Source: a virus
Direction: 5' to 3' (one strand)
IMG/VR virus record: IMGVR_UViG_3300008266_000374
Span: 1 to 27,531 of that record
DNA length: 27,531 bases
Position numbers and translations under genes: made by a program. Under the pieces are notes generated by a model that searched no databases, had not been told where the DNA came from, and saw only the letters and a list, made by a program, of their open reading frames with translations. Below are positions 19,132 through 25,755 of the stretch, piece by piece (positions within the stretch are counted from its first letter, which is position 1; every line of letters begins with the position of its first letter).

Positions 19132-19490
19132 TGGTTAAGGGCGTTAAGCGGCTGCCATCCGGCGGCATTGAATACCGGGGGCAGAAGTTCTCGGGATTCA
19201 ACAAGCCTAAGGATGCCCCTGCTGGAGATGAGCACAAGAAGGTTGTGCTTGCTAAGAAGGGCGATAAGGTCAAGTTAGTTCGATTTGGACGGAGAGGTTA
19301 TGGCCACAACTACTCGGCGGAAGCCCGTAAAAACTACCTTGCGCGTAGCGCGGGGATCAAAGGCAAGGGCGGCCGTAACACCGCCAGTGACCCTTTCTCC
19401 GCAAATTACTGGGCAAGGAAGGTTCTTTGGGCGGGTGCTGGTGGCAGCAAAGCAGCGCCTCCAGGCGGCTCTCGATTTAGTAAGAAGTAA
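19131..19490 (+). CDS. Very basic phage protein, 119 aa (possible DNA-associated virion protein)
   Basis: Lysine and arginine are frequent throughout (KGVKRLPSGGIEYRGQKF; KKVVLAKKGDKVKLVRFGRR; ARKVLWAGAGGSK). The central GHNYSAEARKNYLARSAGI and FSANYWARKVLW are conserved-looking motifs of a protein commonly found in aquatic phage head modules. Charge suggests DNA or RNA contact inside the virion or at the connector. The ATG overlaps the upstream stop. Exact function is unknown. Confidence 0.65.
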   Translation: MVKGVKRLPSGGIEYRGQKFSGFNKPKDAPAGDEHKKVVLAKKGDKVKLVRFGRRGYGHNYSAEARKNYLARSAGIKGKGGRNTASDPFSANYWARKVLWAGAGGSKAAPPGGSRFSKK

Positions 19491-19511
19491 ATTCAAATGA
19501 ACAGGGGCAAT

Positions 19512-19919
19512 ATGGAAAAGCAAGTCATGAAAGCCCCTTCCTCGCCTAAGGCGAAGAAGAAGGTTGGCAAGGTCATGGGTGAGTTCAAGCGTGGAACGCT
19601 GAAGTCCAGCTCTGGTCAAAAGGTCAAGGGCCGTGATCAGGCAGTGGCTATTGCGCTTTCAGAGGCTCGCTCAGCCATGCAGCGCAAGTATGGTGGTAAG
19701 GCTATCACCATGTACAAGGACTCCGTAGATCGCCGCTTTGGCGGTATGGAGATGGATTCATACGGTAACAAGAAAGAGCCTTTCCGAGGCAGCCCCAAGA
19801 AGGCTCGGGAACTTGGGAAGAAGGATCGCATGGAGCGATGGGCGGAGCAGCGTATGCGGCATGCCGAGAAGTATGCTCCTGGTGTTAGTCTTGATATGAA
19901 GTCGAAAGGGGAGAAGTAA
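19512..19919 (+). CDS. Basic phage protein, 135 aa
   Basis: The ATG at 19512 (MEKQVMKAPSSPKAKKKVG) has AGGGG 5 nt upstream; the ATG at 19497 (five codons earlier) has no clear site. The block KVGKVMGEFKRGTLKSSSG followed by KGRDQAVAIALSEA is a short conserved phage motif (a small uncharacterised family). The C-terminal half is helical and strongly basic (KKARELGKKDRMERW). It lies in a run of three basic proteins. Virion association is likely from position only. Confidence 0.7.
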   Translation: MEKQVMKAPSSPKAKKKVGKVMGEFKRGTLKSSSGQKVKGRDQAVAIALSEARSAMQRKYGGKAITMYKDSVDRRFGGMEMDSYGNKKEPFRGSPKKARELGKKDRMERWAEQRMRHAEKYAPGVSLDMKSKGEK

Positions 19920-19920
19920 T

Positions 19921-20055
19921 ATGATGGAATGTCGCGGTATGGGTGCTGCCAAGAAAGGCAAGAAGCCCGTTGCAATGGCTAAGGGCAAGAAGGTTGCCAG
20001 CAAGATGGCTGTTGGCGGTGGCGTTAAGCGCAAGATGAAAGGGAAGAGTTGCTAA
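19921..20055 (+). CDS. Tiny lysine-rich protein, 44 aa
   Basis: A 44-codon frame reading MMECRGMGAAKKGKKP... and ending KRKMKGKSC, with about a third lysine or arginine. GGGGAG lies 8 nt before the ATG. It starts right after the stop of the preceding gene, and the next gene begins immediately after its own stop (TAAGTG). Size, position and codon-level spacing support a real gene. Such short cationic proteins resemble histone-like tails or DNA-condensing peptides; the function is inferred. Confidence 0.65.
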   Translation: MMECRGMGAAKKGKKPVAMAKGKKVASKMAVGGGVKRKMKGKSC

Positions 20056-20766
20056 GTGACAACTTCCGCATCAGCGACCTTTAACCTTGACTTGAATGCC
20101 ATCGTTGAAGAGGCATTCGAGCGATGTGGAGGGGAACTCAGGTCTGGCTACGATCTTCGCACAGCGCGACGTAGCCTGAATCTGATGCTGATGGAATGGG
20201 CTAACCGGGGTATCAACTTGTGGACTATCGAGCAAGGTAGTCAGGTGTTGACCCCGGGAACTGCCACATACAATCTGCCAGTAGACACCGTTGATCTACT
20301 CGAGCATGTAATCCGAACGGGCAGTGGCACAACGCAAACTGATATTGATATCAGTCGGATCTCGGTAAGCACCTACGCTTCGATTCCAAACAAGACGGCA
20401 CAGGGCCGCCCTATTCAGGTTTGGATTGATCGCAAGTCGGGTCAGACGAGCGCTGCTAGCGTTATCCAGTATCCAACCTTCACGGTATGGCCAGTTCCTG
20501 ATAACAGTCAGACCTATACCATGGTGTACTGGCGCATGCGCCGTATGCTTGATGCTGGCACTGGTGTTACAAACCAGGATGTCCCGTTTCGCTTCCTGCC
20601 TTGCTTGGTTGCTGGGCTGTCTTATTTCCTATCTGTGAAGATCGCTCCGGATCGTATGGTTGCCTTGAAGGCAATGTATGACGAGAGCTGGGAACTTGCC
20701 GCCGGCGAGGATAGGGAGAAGGCTTCTGTCCGGTTTATCCCAAGGCAGCAGTTCATTACAGGCTGA
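20056..20766 (+). CDS. Head-tail connector/adaptor protein (P22 gp4-like), 236 aa
   Basis: A GTG start follows directly on the previous stop, with GGGAAGAG upstream. NAIVEEAFERCGGELRSGYD then RTARRSLNLMLMEWANRGINLWTIE is the signature of the adaptor (gp4-like) proteins that extend the portal after packaging in podophages. Later blocks (LPVDTVDLLEHVIR; IQVWIDRK; TMVYWRMRRM; FLPCLVAGLSYFL) follow the same family order. Length is typical. It sits ahead of further adaptor-type genes, as expected. Confidence 0.78.
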   Translation: MTTSASATFNLDLNAIVEEAFERCGGELRSGYDLRTARRSLNLMLMEWANRGINLWTIEQGSQVLTPGTATYNLPVDTVDLLEHVIRTGSGTTQTDIDISRISVSTYASIPNKTAQGRPIQVWIDRKSGQTSAASVIQYPTFTVWPVPDNSQTYTMVYWRMRRMLDAGTGVTNQDVPFRFLPCLVAGLSYFLSVKIAPDRMVALKAMYDESWELAAGEDREKASVRFIPRQQFITG

Positions 20767-20768
20767 CA

Positions 20769-21146
20769 ATGCCAACTAAGTTCGCTGCTGGCGTCCACAC
20801 GATAGCGGAATGCGATCGATGTGGGTTCACTTACAAACTAAGCGAACTTAAAGGTCTTGTAATCAAGACCAAGAATGTGAACATCCTTGTTTGCGATCAG
20901 TGCTGGGAGCCAGATCAGCCCCAGTTGCAAATAGGGATGTATCCTATAGATGACCCACAAGCTATCCAGAACCCTCGCCCTGATAACAGTTATTACGCTG
21001 TAGGGGCTAATGGGGCTACTGGCAGCAGAATGATTCAGTGGGGATGGGCACCGGTTGGCGGTGCCAGATCATATGATGATGGACTCACGCCCAATGACTT
21101 AGTTGCCAGAGGGTCTGTGGGAACTGTAACGGTAGTGACAAGCTGA
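20769..21146 (+). CDS. Zinc-ribbon small protein in the adaptor cluster, 125 aa
   Basis: Two CxxC pairs, CDRCG at about 15-19 and CDQCW at about 42-46, form a classic zinc ribbon. The rest is polar, with glycine/serine-rich segments and VTVVTS at the end. It starts two nt after the previous stop and lies between two connector genes, a place where such zinc proteins are found in related phages. Virion or assembly role is inferred; specific function unknown. Confidence 0.7.
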   Translation: MPTKFAAGVHTIAECDRCGFTYKLSELKGLVIKTKNVNILVCDQCWEPDQPQLQIGMYPIDDPQAIQNPRPDNSYYAVGANGATGSRMIQWGWAPVGGARSYDDGLTPNDLVARGSVGTVTVVTS

Positions 21147-21153
21147 GAGTTGC

Positions 21154-21810
21154 ATGAACTATTCTCAACTAAGCCAGGCTATTCAAGATTACTGCCAATC
21201 GACAGAAACGTCGTTTGTAAGCAATATCCCGACGTTCGTGCAGCAAGCCGAGCGTCGGATTTACAACACTATCCAGTTCCCGTCTCTTCGCAAGAATGTG
21301 ACTGGTAACACCTCAAGTGGTAATAAGTACCTGACCTGCCCTGATGACTTCCTTGCGCCTTATTCGCTGGCAGTAATCCTTGCAGATGGCAGTTATGAGT
21401 ACATGCTGAACAAGGACGTTAACTTTATCCGTGAGTCGTTCCCGTCGCCAACAGCGACTGGCGTTCCCGGCTATTACGCTCTGTTTGGCCCTAGGTCTAC
21501 TAACCCTAACGAGTTAACCTTTATCCTTGGGCCAACCCCTGATGCAGCCTACTCTGTAGAGCTGCATTACTTCTTCTATCCAGAGTCGATTGTCACAGCA
21601 GGCACAAGCTGGCTTGGCGACAACTTCGATACGGTCTTGTTGTATGGCTCGCTGGTCGAAGCCTACACGTACCTTAAGGGAGATAATGATCTCCTTCAGC
21701 AGTATGATAGTAAGTACAAGGAAGCCATGGTATTGGCCAAGGCCCTTGGCGACGGAAAGAACCGTCGTGATGCGTATCGTTCTGGTCAGGCGAGGATGCC
21801 GGTTGTATGA
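21154..21810 (+). CDS. Adaptor/head-tail joining protein (SU10-like), 218 aa
   Basis: NYSQLSQAIQDYCQS at the start, then FVQQAERRIYNTIQFPSLR and TCPDDFLAPYSLAVI, ELTFILGP, ELHYFFYPE and FDTVLLYGSLVEAYTYLKG, match the ordered features of an adaptor family seen in podophage tails, where it forms a ring beneath the portal. The C-terminal helix has basic residues (KNRRDAYRSGQARM). Only a weak ribosome site (GAGAG) is present. The stop overlaps the next start by ATGA. Confidence 0.75.
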   Translation: MNYSQLSQAIQDYCQSTETSFVSNIPTFVQQAERRIYNTIQFPSLRKNVTGNTSSGNKYLTCPDDFLAPYSLAVILADGSYEYMLNKDVNFIRESFPSPTATGVPGYYALFGPRSTNPNELTFILGPTPDAAYSVELHYFFYPESIVTAGTSWLGDNFDTVLLYGSLVEAYTYLKGDNDLLQQYDSKYKEAMVLAKALGDGKNRRDAYRSGQARMPVV

Positions 21811-22094
21811 GTCTTAATTCACAAGGTTTCATTGGTAACGTCAAGGTGTTTACCACGGATAATCGTGGGTTTACTCCAGAAGAAATTGCTGAACGAGCAT
21901 TGGATAAAATCATTTATGTGGGTGACCGAAGCCACCCTGTGATCCTTGAACAGGCTCGTGCGTTTAAGGATCAGCTTCGCAGTGTATTGATTCACTACTT
22001 TGAAGAAGCGCAGCAGAGCGAACGGGTAACGATTACCGCCAAACTCCGTGCTGCAGGACACCCACACATCGCAGATATGATCGGAGAACTTTAA
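21807..22094 (+). CDS. Unknown small protein in the tail cluster, 95 aa
   Basis: Begins MSLNSQGFIGNVKVFTTDN. RGFTPEEIAERALDKIIYVGD and HPVILEQARAFKDQLRSVL, with a helical rest, are typical of a small conserved phage protein that follows the adaptor gene. The stop overlaps the next start by one base (TAATG). No enzymatic motif. Role in tail assembly is inferred from its place. Confidence 0.7.
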   Translation: MSLNSQGFIGNVKVFTTDNRGFTPEEIAERALDKIIYVGDRSHPVILEQARAFKDQLRSVLIHYFEEAQQSERVTITAKLRAAGHPHIADMIGEL

Positions 22095-22543
22095 TGGCTA
22101 TTACCCAAGCAATGACGACCAGCTTCAAGGTCGAAATCCTCAACGGCATCCATGCCTTCGGCACCACGGTCACTCGTGGCGCGACTACGCCGGATACCTT
22201 CAAGATCGCTCTTTACACCTCGTCGGCTACGCTTGACTCCACGACCACGGTGTACAGCACCACAAACGAAGTGGCGACTGGTGGAAACTACACGGCTGGC
22301 GGCAACACGCTGACCACGGTGGCTCCTACCTCGTCGGGCACGACGGCGTTCTTGGACTTCAACGACACTACGTGGTCATCCTCGACCATCACGGCAAACG
22401 GCGCGTTGATCTACAACAGCACCCAGTCAAACAAGGCTGTGGCAGTGCTGGCGTTTGGCAGTGACAAGTCTTCTTCGGGCGGTAACTTCACGATTCAGTT
22501 CCCCGTTGCAGATGCGTCGAACGCCATTCTGCGTATTGCTTAA
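22094..22543 (+). CDS. Beta-rich virion protein, 149 aa
   Basis: MAITQAMTTSFKVEILNGIH at the start, PDTFKIALYTSSATL, VATGGNYTAGGNTL, ILRIA at the end. The strand-rich, threonine-rich pattern identifies a protein type very common in phage tail regions, perhaps a fibre or a tail-attached spike element. Codon use is C/G-ending, similar to the capsid genes. Function inferred. Confidence 0.72.
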   Translation: MAITQAMTTSFKVEILNGIHAFGTTVTRGATTPDTFKIALYTSSATLDSTTTVYSTTNEVATGGNYTAGGNTLTTVAPTSSGTTAFLDFNDTTWSSSTITANGALIYNSTQSNKAVAVLAFGSDKSSSGGNFTIQFPVADASNAILRIA

Positions 22544-22555
22544 TAGGAGCCTAGC

Positions 22556-22987
22556 GTGGCAGACAACGTAGGATATACACCGGGATCAGGCGCTATTGTC
22601 GCTGCCGATGATATCGGCGGTGTTCTGCACCAGCGGGTCAAGATTGGGGTTGGCACAGACGGAACTGCCGTCGATGTCTCATCTGCTAATCCGATGCCTG
22701 TAGCGGATGCTACTGCAGAGGAAACTCGACAGAGCATGATGATGCTTCTGACGCGCATGTTGAACTACTTCAACGCGCCGATGGGGTATGACAAGTCCTT
22801 GCAGCGACAGCGCGGCACGGTGGTGTTGGAGTCTGGCACGGTGACGACTGTGACGACTGTGACGACTGTGACGACTTGCGCCGCCGTTACGTCGCTTAAC
22901 AACTTGGACGGCTACAACGCCCGTATGCAGATTCTGGATAACAACCGAGTTGCATGGGCACAGTGTGTCCGCGCACGCATTACTTGA
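22556..22987 (+). CDS. Virion-associated protein with VTT repeats, 143 aa
   Basis: GTG start with AGGAG 7 nt upstream. The N-terminal part (VGYTPGSGAIVAADDIGGVLHQ) and the stretch IGVGTDGTAVDVSSANPMPV are typical of small aquatic-phage structural proteins. Residues about 95-107 are (VTT)n, encoded by four exact GTGACGACT units. The C-terminal part (DNNRVAWAQCVRARI) completes a small beta domain. The repeat may form an extended beta arm or shaft. Confidence 0.7.
   Translation: MADNVGYTPGSGAIVAADDIGGVLHQRVKIGVGTDGTAVDVSSANPMPVADATAEETRQSMMMLLTRMLNYFNAPMGYDKSLQRQRGTVVLESGTVTTVTTVTTVTTCAAVTSLNNLDGYNARMQILDNNRVAWAQCVRARIT
22841..22876 (+). repeat. Four tandem 9-bp repeats GTGACGACT
   Basis: Four exact copies encode (VTT)4 in frame. 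Such arrays change length by slippage, so the protein length may vary between phage isolates. Confidence 0.95.
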
Positions 22988-22998
22988 GGTAGAGACGC

Positions 22999-24624
22999 AT
23001 GGCTAACACATTTAAAAAGGTCATTGATACTCTGGTATGGCGGCAGATTCCGCCGATGCCTAACGCCCATGCCGCTGCGGTCAGTGTTTGCAGCGACCTA
23101 CGCAATGACATCTCGCGCAACCCGTTTGTGTATCAGTTGGTCAGCGCTACGGTACTAAACCGCTATAACATCATCACCAAGGGCTCTGCATTTGTTGGTA
23201 GCCCTGCCCTTGGCGGTACGTTTGGTGCGGGTGCTGCATCGGCGTTTATCCCTTCCTTTGGCTTGGTCGGCACTATCGCCGCAGGCGCTACGACTACGTC
23301 AGTCACGCTGACAACCGCCCTGCCTACTGCTGTGGGCGTGAACATGCTTGCCAACCGTGGCGGCTCTGGCGAGTACGGCTACAAACTTCGCATCATTGAC
23401 AACGGTGCAGGCGGCTCGGGTAAGACTGCCGAGCGATATATCACTGGCAACACGGCTAGCACTACGCCGGTTATCACTGTGCTGTCGTCGTTTGGCTTCA
23501 CGCCTGTCTCTGGCTCGCGCTACGAAATCGTCGCGGGTCGCGTTGCGATGTTGTCTGCGGGTGCGCTGGCTGCTACCTCGTGGCGTTCGTTTGAAGTTGC
23601 AACCAACACGTTTGCGTCGATGACGCAGACCAACCTCCCGGCAACGATTGGTACTGATTCAAGTCTCATGGTGCTGGATGAACAGTATGTGCCTTACGAC
23701 AACTCACCCGGCGATGGGATGATTAAGGGTGCATACAACTACGACACAGGCGTTGTGTCTCGTTATGCTTTGACTGCAACGGCCACTGCCGCAGGTACGC
23801 TCACTGGTCAAGCCACGCTGGGTGATGCGGTGGTGCTGGCAAACGAATACCGCAACTTCCAGATTCGCATTGTCGAAGATACGACCAACACCACGGCGGT
23901 CGGCCAGCGGCGCATCATTGCCTCGCACACCGCAGGGCCGTCACCGGTCTACACCCTTGGCACCAACTGGACGGTTACGCCTAGCAGCACTGCCAAGTAC
24001 GTTATTGAGTTGCCGAATCTGTGCTTGCTCCGCAGCACGGCCACCACCACGGTGTACACCTACAACTACACCGACGCCACGATCAACAACGGCACCAACA
24101 ACATCACCGCAAATGCGTGGTCAACGACGTATTTTGGTGCGGCTCCTGCGGCTAACGCGGCGGGTGGTATGTGGGCACCGTCTTTTGGTATCCAGCCCGA
24201 TGCGAACCGTTACGCTCGACAGAGTTTCTGTTACTTCTTCCGTGGCGGCGCGGCGACTCTGGACGTGCTGGATATCGCAGCCTCGATCACCGGAACATGG
24301 ACTGGTGCGATCACTTACGACGGCAGCCCCGGCGCTTTGCCGACGACTGGTTCTGGCGGCTGCTACAGCCCGTTCGACAACGAAGGTCGGATGGTTTATC
24401 TAAATCTGTACGTTGCATCGCAAATTTCGCAGATGTACCGATTTGACGTACAGAACCGAGTGCTGTCCACCTTTACACCGACTGACTTCTTACAATCGGG
24501 TGCCGCGGCGCTTGGCAATCGCGTGGCGTGTTATTGCGCCATCGACGGCACTGACACCTACGACACGGTGTTCCTGCAGTCGCATCTGTCCACGGTCGCA
24601 CAAGAGTGCGTGGTGCTGGTATGA
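22999..24624 (+). CDS. Large beta-rich virion protein, 541 aa
   Basis: Begins MANTFKKVIDTLVWRQIPP. Repeating segments with small residues and aromatic pairs (NKG-like turns, FGFTPVSGSRYEIV and WTVTPSSTAKYVIE) recur about every 160-190 residues, suggesting repeated beta domains or a propeller. FDNEGRMVYLNLYVASQISQMYRFD near the C-terminus resembles propeller blades. No enzymatic motif. It lies between adaptor and fibre genes, so it may be a tail-hub, nozzle or fibre-base protein. GAGGTAGAG precedes the ATG. Confidence 0.65.
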   Translation: MANTFKKVIDTLVWRQIPPMPNAHAAAVSVCSDLRNDISRNPFVYQLVSATVLNRYNIITKGSAFVGSPALGGTFGAGAASAFIPSFGLVGTIAAGATTTSVTLTTALPTAVGVNMLANRGGSGEYGYKLRIIDNGAGGSGKTAERYITGNTASTTPVITVLSSFGFTPVSGSRYEIVAGRVAMLSAGALAATSWRSFEVATNTFASMTQTNLPATIGTDSSLMVLDEQYVPYDNSPGDGMIKGAYNYDTGVVSRYALTATATAAGTLTGQATLGDAVVLANEYRNFQIRIVEDTTNTTAVGQRRIIASHTAGPSPVYTLGTNWTVTPSSTAKYVIELPNLCLLRSTATTTVYTYNYTDATINNGTNNITANAWSTTYFGAAPAANAAGGMWAPSFGIQPDANRYARQSFCYFFRGGAATLDVLDIAASITGTWTGAITYDGSPGALPTTGSGGCYSPFDNEGRMVYLNLYVASQISQMYRFDVQNRVLSTFTPTDFLQSGAAALGNRVACYCAIDGTDTYDTVFLQSHLSTVAQECVVLV

Positions 24625-24785
24625 GCCTCGCTGAGTTGATCCAGTTGGTGCAGAACAAGTTGGCTGCGCTTAACTCTGCGCGGGGAACGGCGGCATCACT
24701 TGGCGATATCAACCAAGTAATCTTGATTGATGCTCAGATTGTCGAGACGCAGTTGACGCTGGATCAACTCAACACGCTGGTGTAA
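24621..24785 (+). CDS. Small helical protein, 54 aa
   Basis: Its ATG overlaps the stop of the previous gene as ATGA. It encodes SLAELIQLVQNKLAALNSARG then DAQIVETQLTLDQLNTLV, two amphipathic helices around a short glycine turn. Four nt before the next gene. Sequence and coupling support a real gene; it may be a coiled-coil partner of the preceding or following virion protein. Function unknown. Confidence 0.7.
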   Translation: MSLAELIQLVQNKLAALNSARGTAASLGDINQVILIDAQIVETQLTLDQLNTLV

Positions 24786-24788
24786 GCC

Positions 24789-25739
24789 ATGCTCCTAACG
24801 CTACTTCAAAGTGGCGGGACTGGGGGCAATGTTATTGTCAACGCCACCGGCCTGTCCGCTACAGGTCAGGTTGGAACTGTTACTGTACTGAATGACTTCA
24901 CGGTGCAGGTCACCGGAGTCTCGGCCACAGGAGCCGTAGGTACTGTTACAGCCCTGACTGGGGCCACGGTATTCCCGACTGGCGTATCTGCCACGGGCGC
25001 TGTTGGCTCGGTCACTGTCGATACTGGCGGCGGCTCTGTTACCGTTAATGCGACAGGCGTTGCCGGTACGGGTCAGATCGGCACGGTCACGGTATCACTT
25101 GGGGCAACGATCTCCGTCACAGGAGTTGCAGCTACCGGCCTTGTTGGCACCTCAACGATCCTTACCGGGGCCACGATTGTCCCCACAGGGGTATCTGCCA
25201 CAGGCTTCATTGGCGCCCCGACGATTATTACCAATGCCATATTCTCCGTTACCGGAGTGTCGGCAACTGGCTCGATAGGCACTGTCAGCGTTGCTATAGA
25301 CGCCTCTGCGGTTGTTACAGGCGTTTCTGCGACAGGCGCTGTGGGCAGCACCACAGTGGTCACTGGGGCGCTTATAGAGGCTCTGGGGCTGTCTGCCACA
25401 GGCTCTATCGGCGATGTATCGGTTATCGGCGTTGCCAATGTATCGGTTACCGGCGTATCTGCAACGGGCGACCTAGGCACCGTCTCTGTTGGCATTGGCA
25501 AGGATGTCCCTGTCACCGGGGTGTCGGCTGCAGGCAGCATTGGTTCTGTTGCGGTGATAGGTGAGGCAGTGGTGACACCGACTGGCGTTTCAGCCACCGG
25601 GTTTATTGCTTCTGTGAATGTTTGGAGTATTATTAATGACACCCAGGTTTCGTCCTGGGTGGCTGTGCCGAACAGCCAAACGAGTGCTTGGACTGAAATA
25701 GGCAACTCGCAAGCTCCAAACTGGAAGTTAATTAACTGA
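24789..25739 (+). CDS. Repeat virion protein with twelve 22-residue units, 316 aa
   Basis: Residues 20-285 are twelve copies of a 22-residue unit beginning TGVSATG.(V/I)G(T/S)V(T/S)V; the third is 25 residues because of a 3-residue insertion. The regular length and valine/glycine/alanine make-up suggest a beta-solenoid or extended fibrous shaft. The last 31 residues are three shorter units with tryptophans (SSWVAVPNS, SAWTEIGNS, NWKLIN), which may be the attachment point. Position before the fibre gene suggests a fibre or fibre linker. Repeat proteins of this type occur in aquatic phages; function unknown. Confidence 0.8.
   Translation: MLLTLLQSGGTGGNVIVNATGLSATGQVGTVTVLNDFTVQVTGVSATGAVGTVTALTGATVFPTGVSATGAVGSVTVDTGGGSVTVNATGVAGTGQIGTVTVSLGATISVTGVAATGLVGTSTILTGATIVPTGVSATGFIGAPTIITNAIFSVTGVSATGSIGTVSVAIDASAVVTGVSATGAVGSTTVVTGALIEALGLSATGSIGDVSVIGVANVSVTGVSATGDLGTVSVGIGKDVPVTGVSAAGSIGSVAVIGEAVVTPTGVSATGFIASVNVWSIINDTQVSSWVAVPNSQTSAWTEIGNSQAPNWKLIN
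24846..25643 (+). repeat. Twelve 66-bp imperfect coding repeats
   Basis: The units encode the 22-residue TGVSATG repeats in frame; one has a 9-bp insertion. Nucleotide identity between units is highest around the TGVSATG codons, enough to allow copy-number change by recombination. Confidence 0.9.
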
Positions 25740-25755
25740 TTTAGGAGATTGCTCA

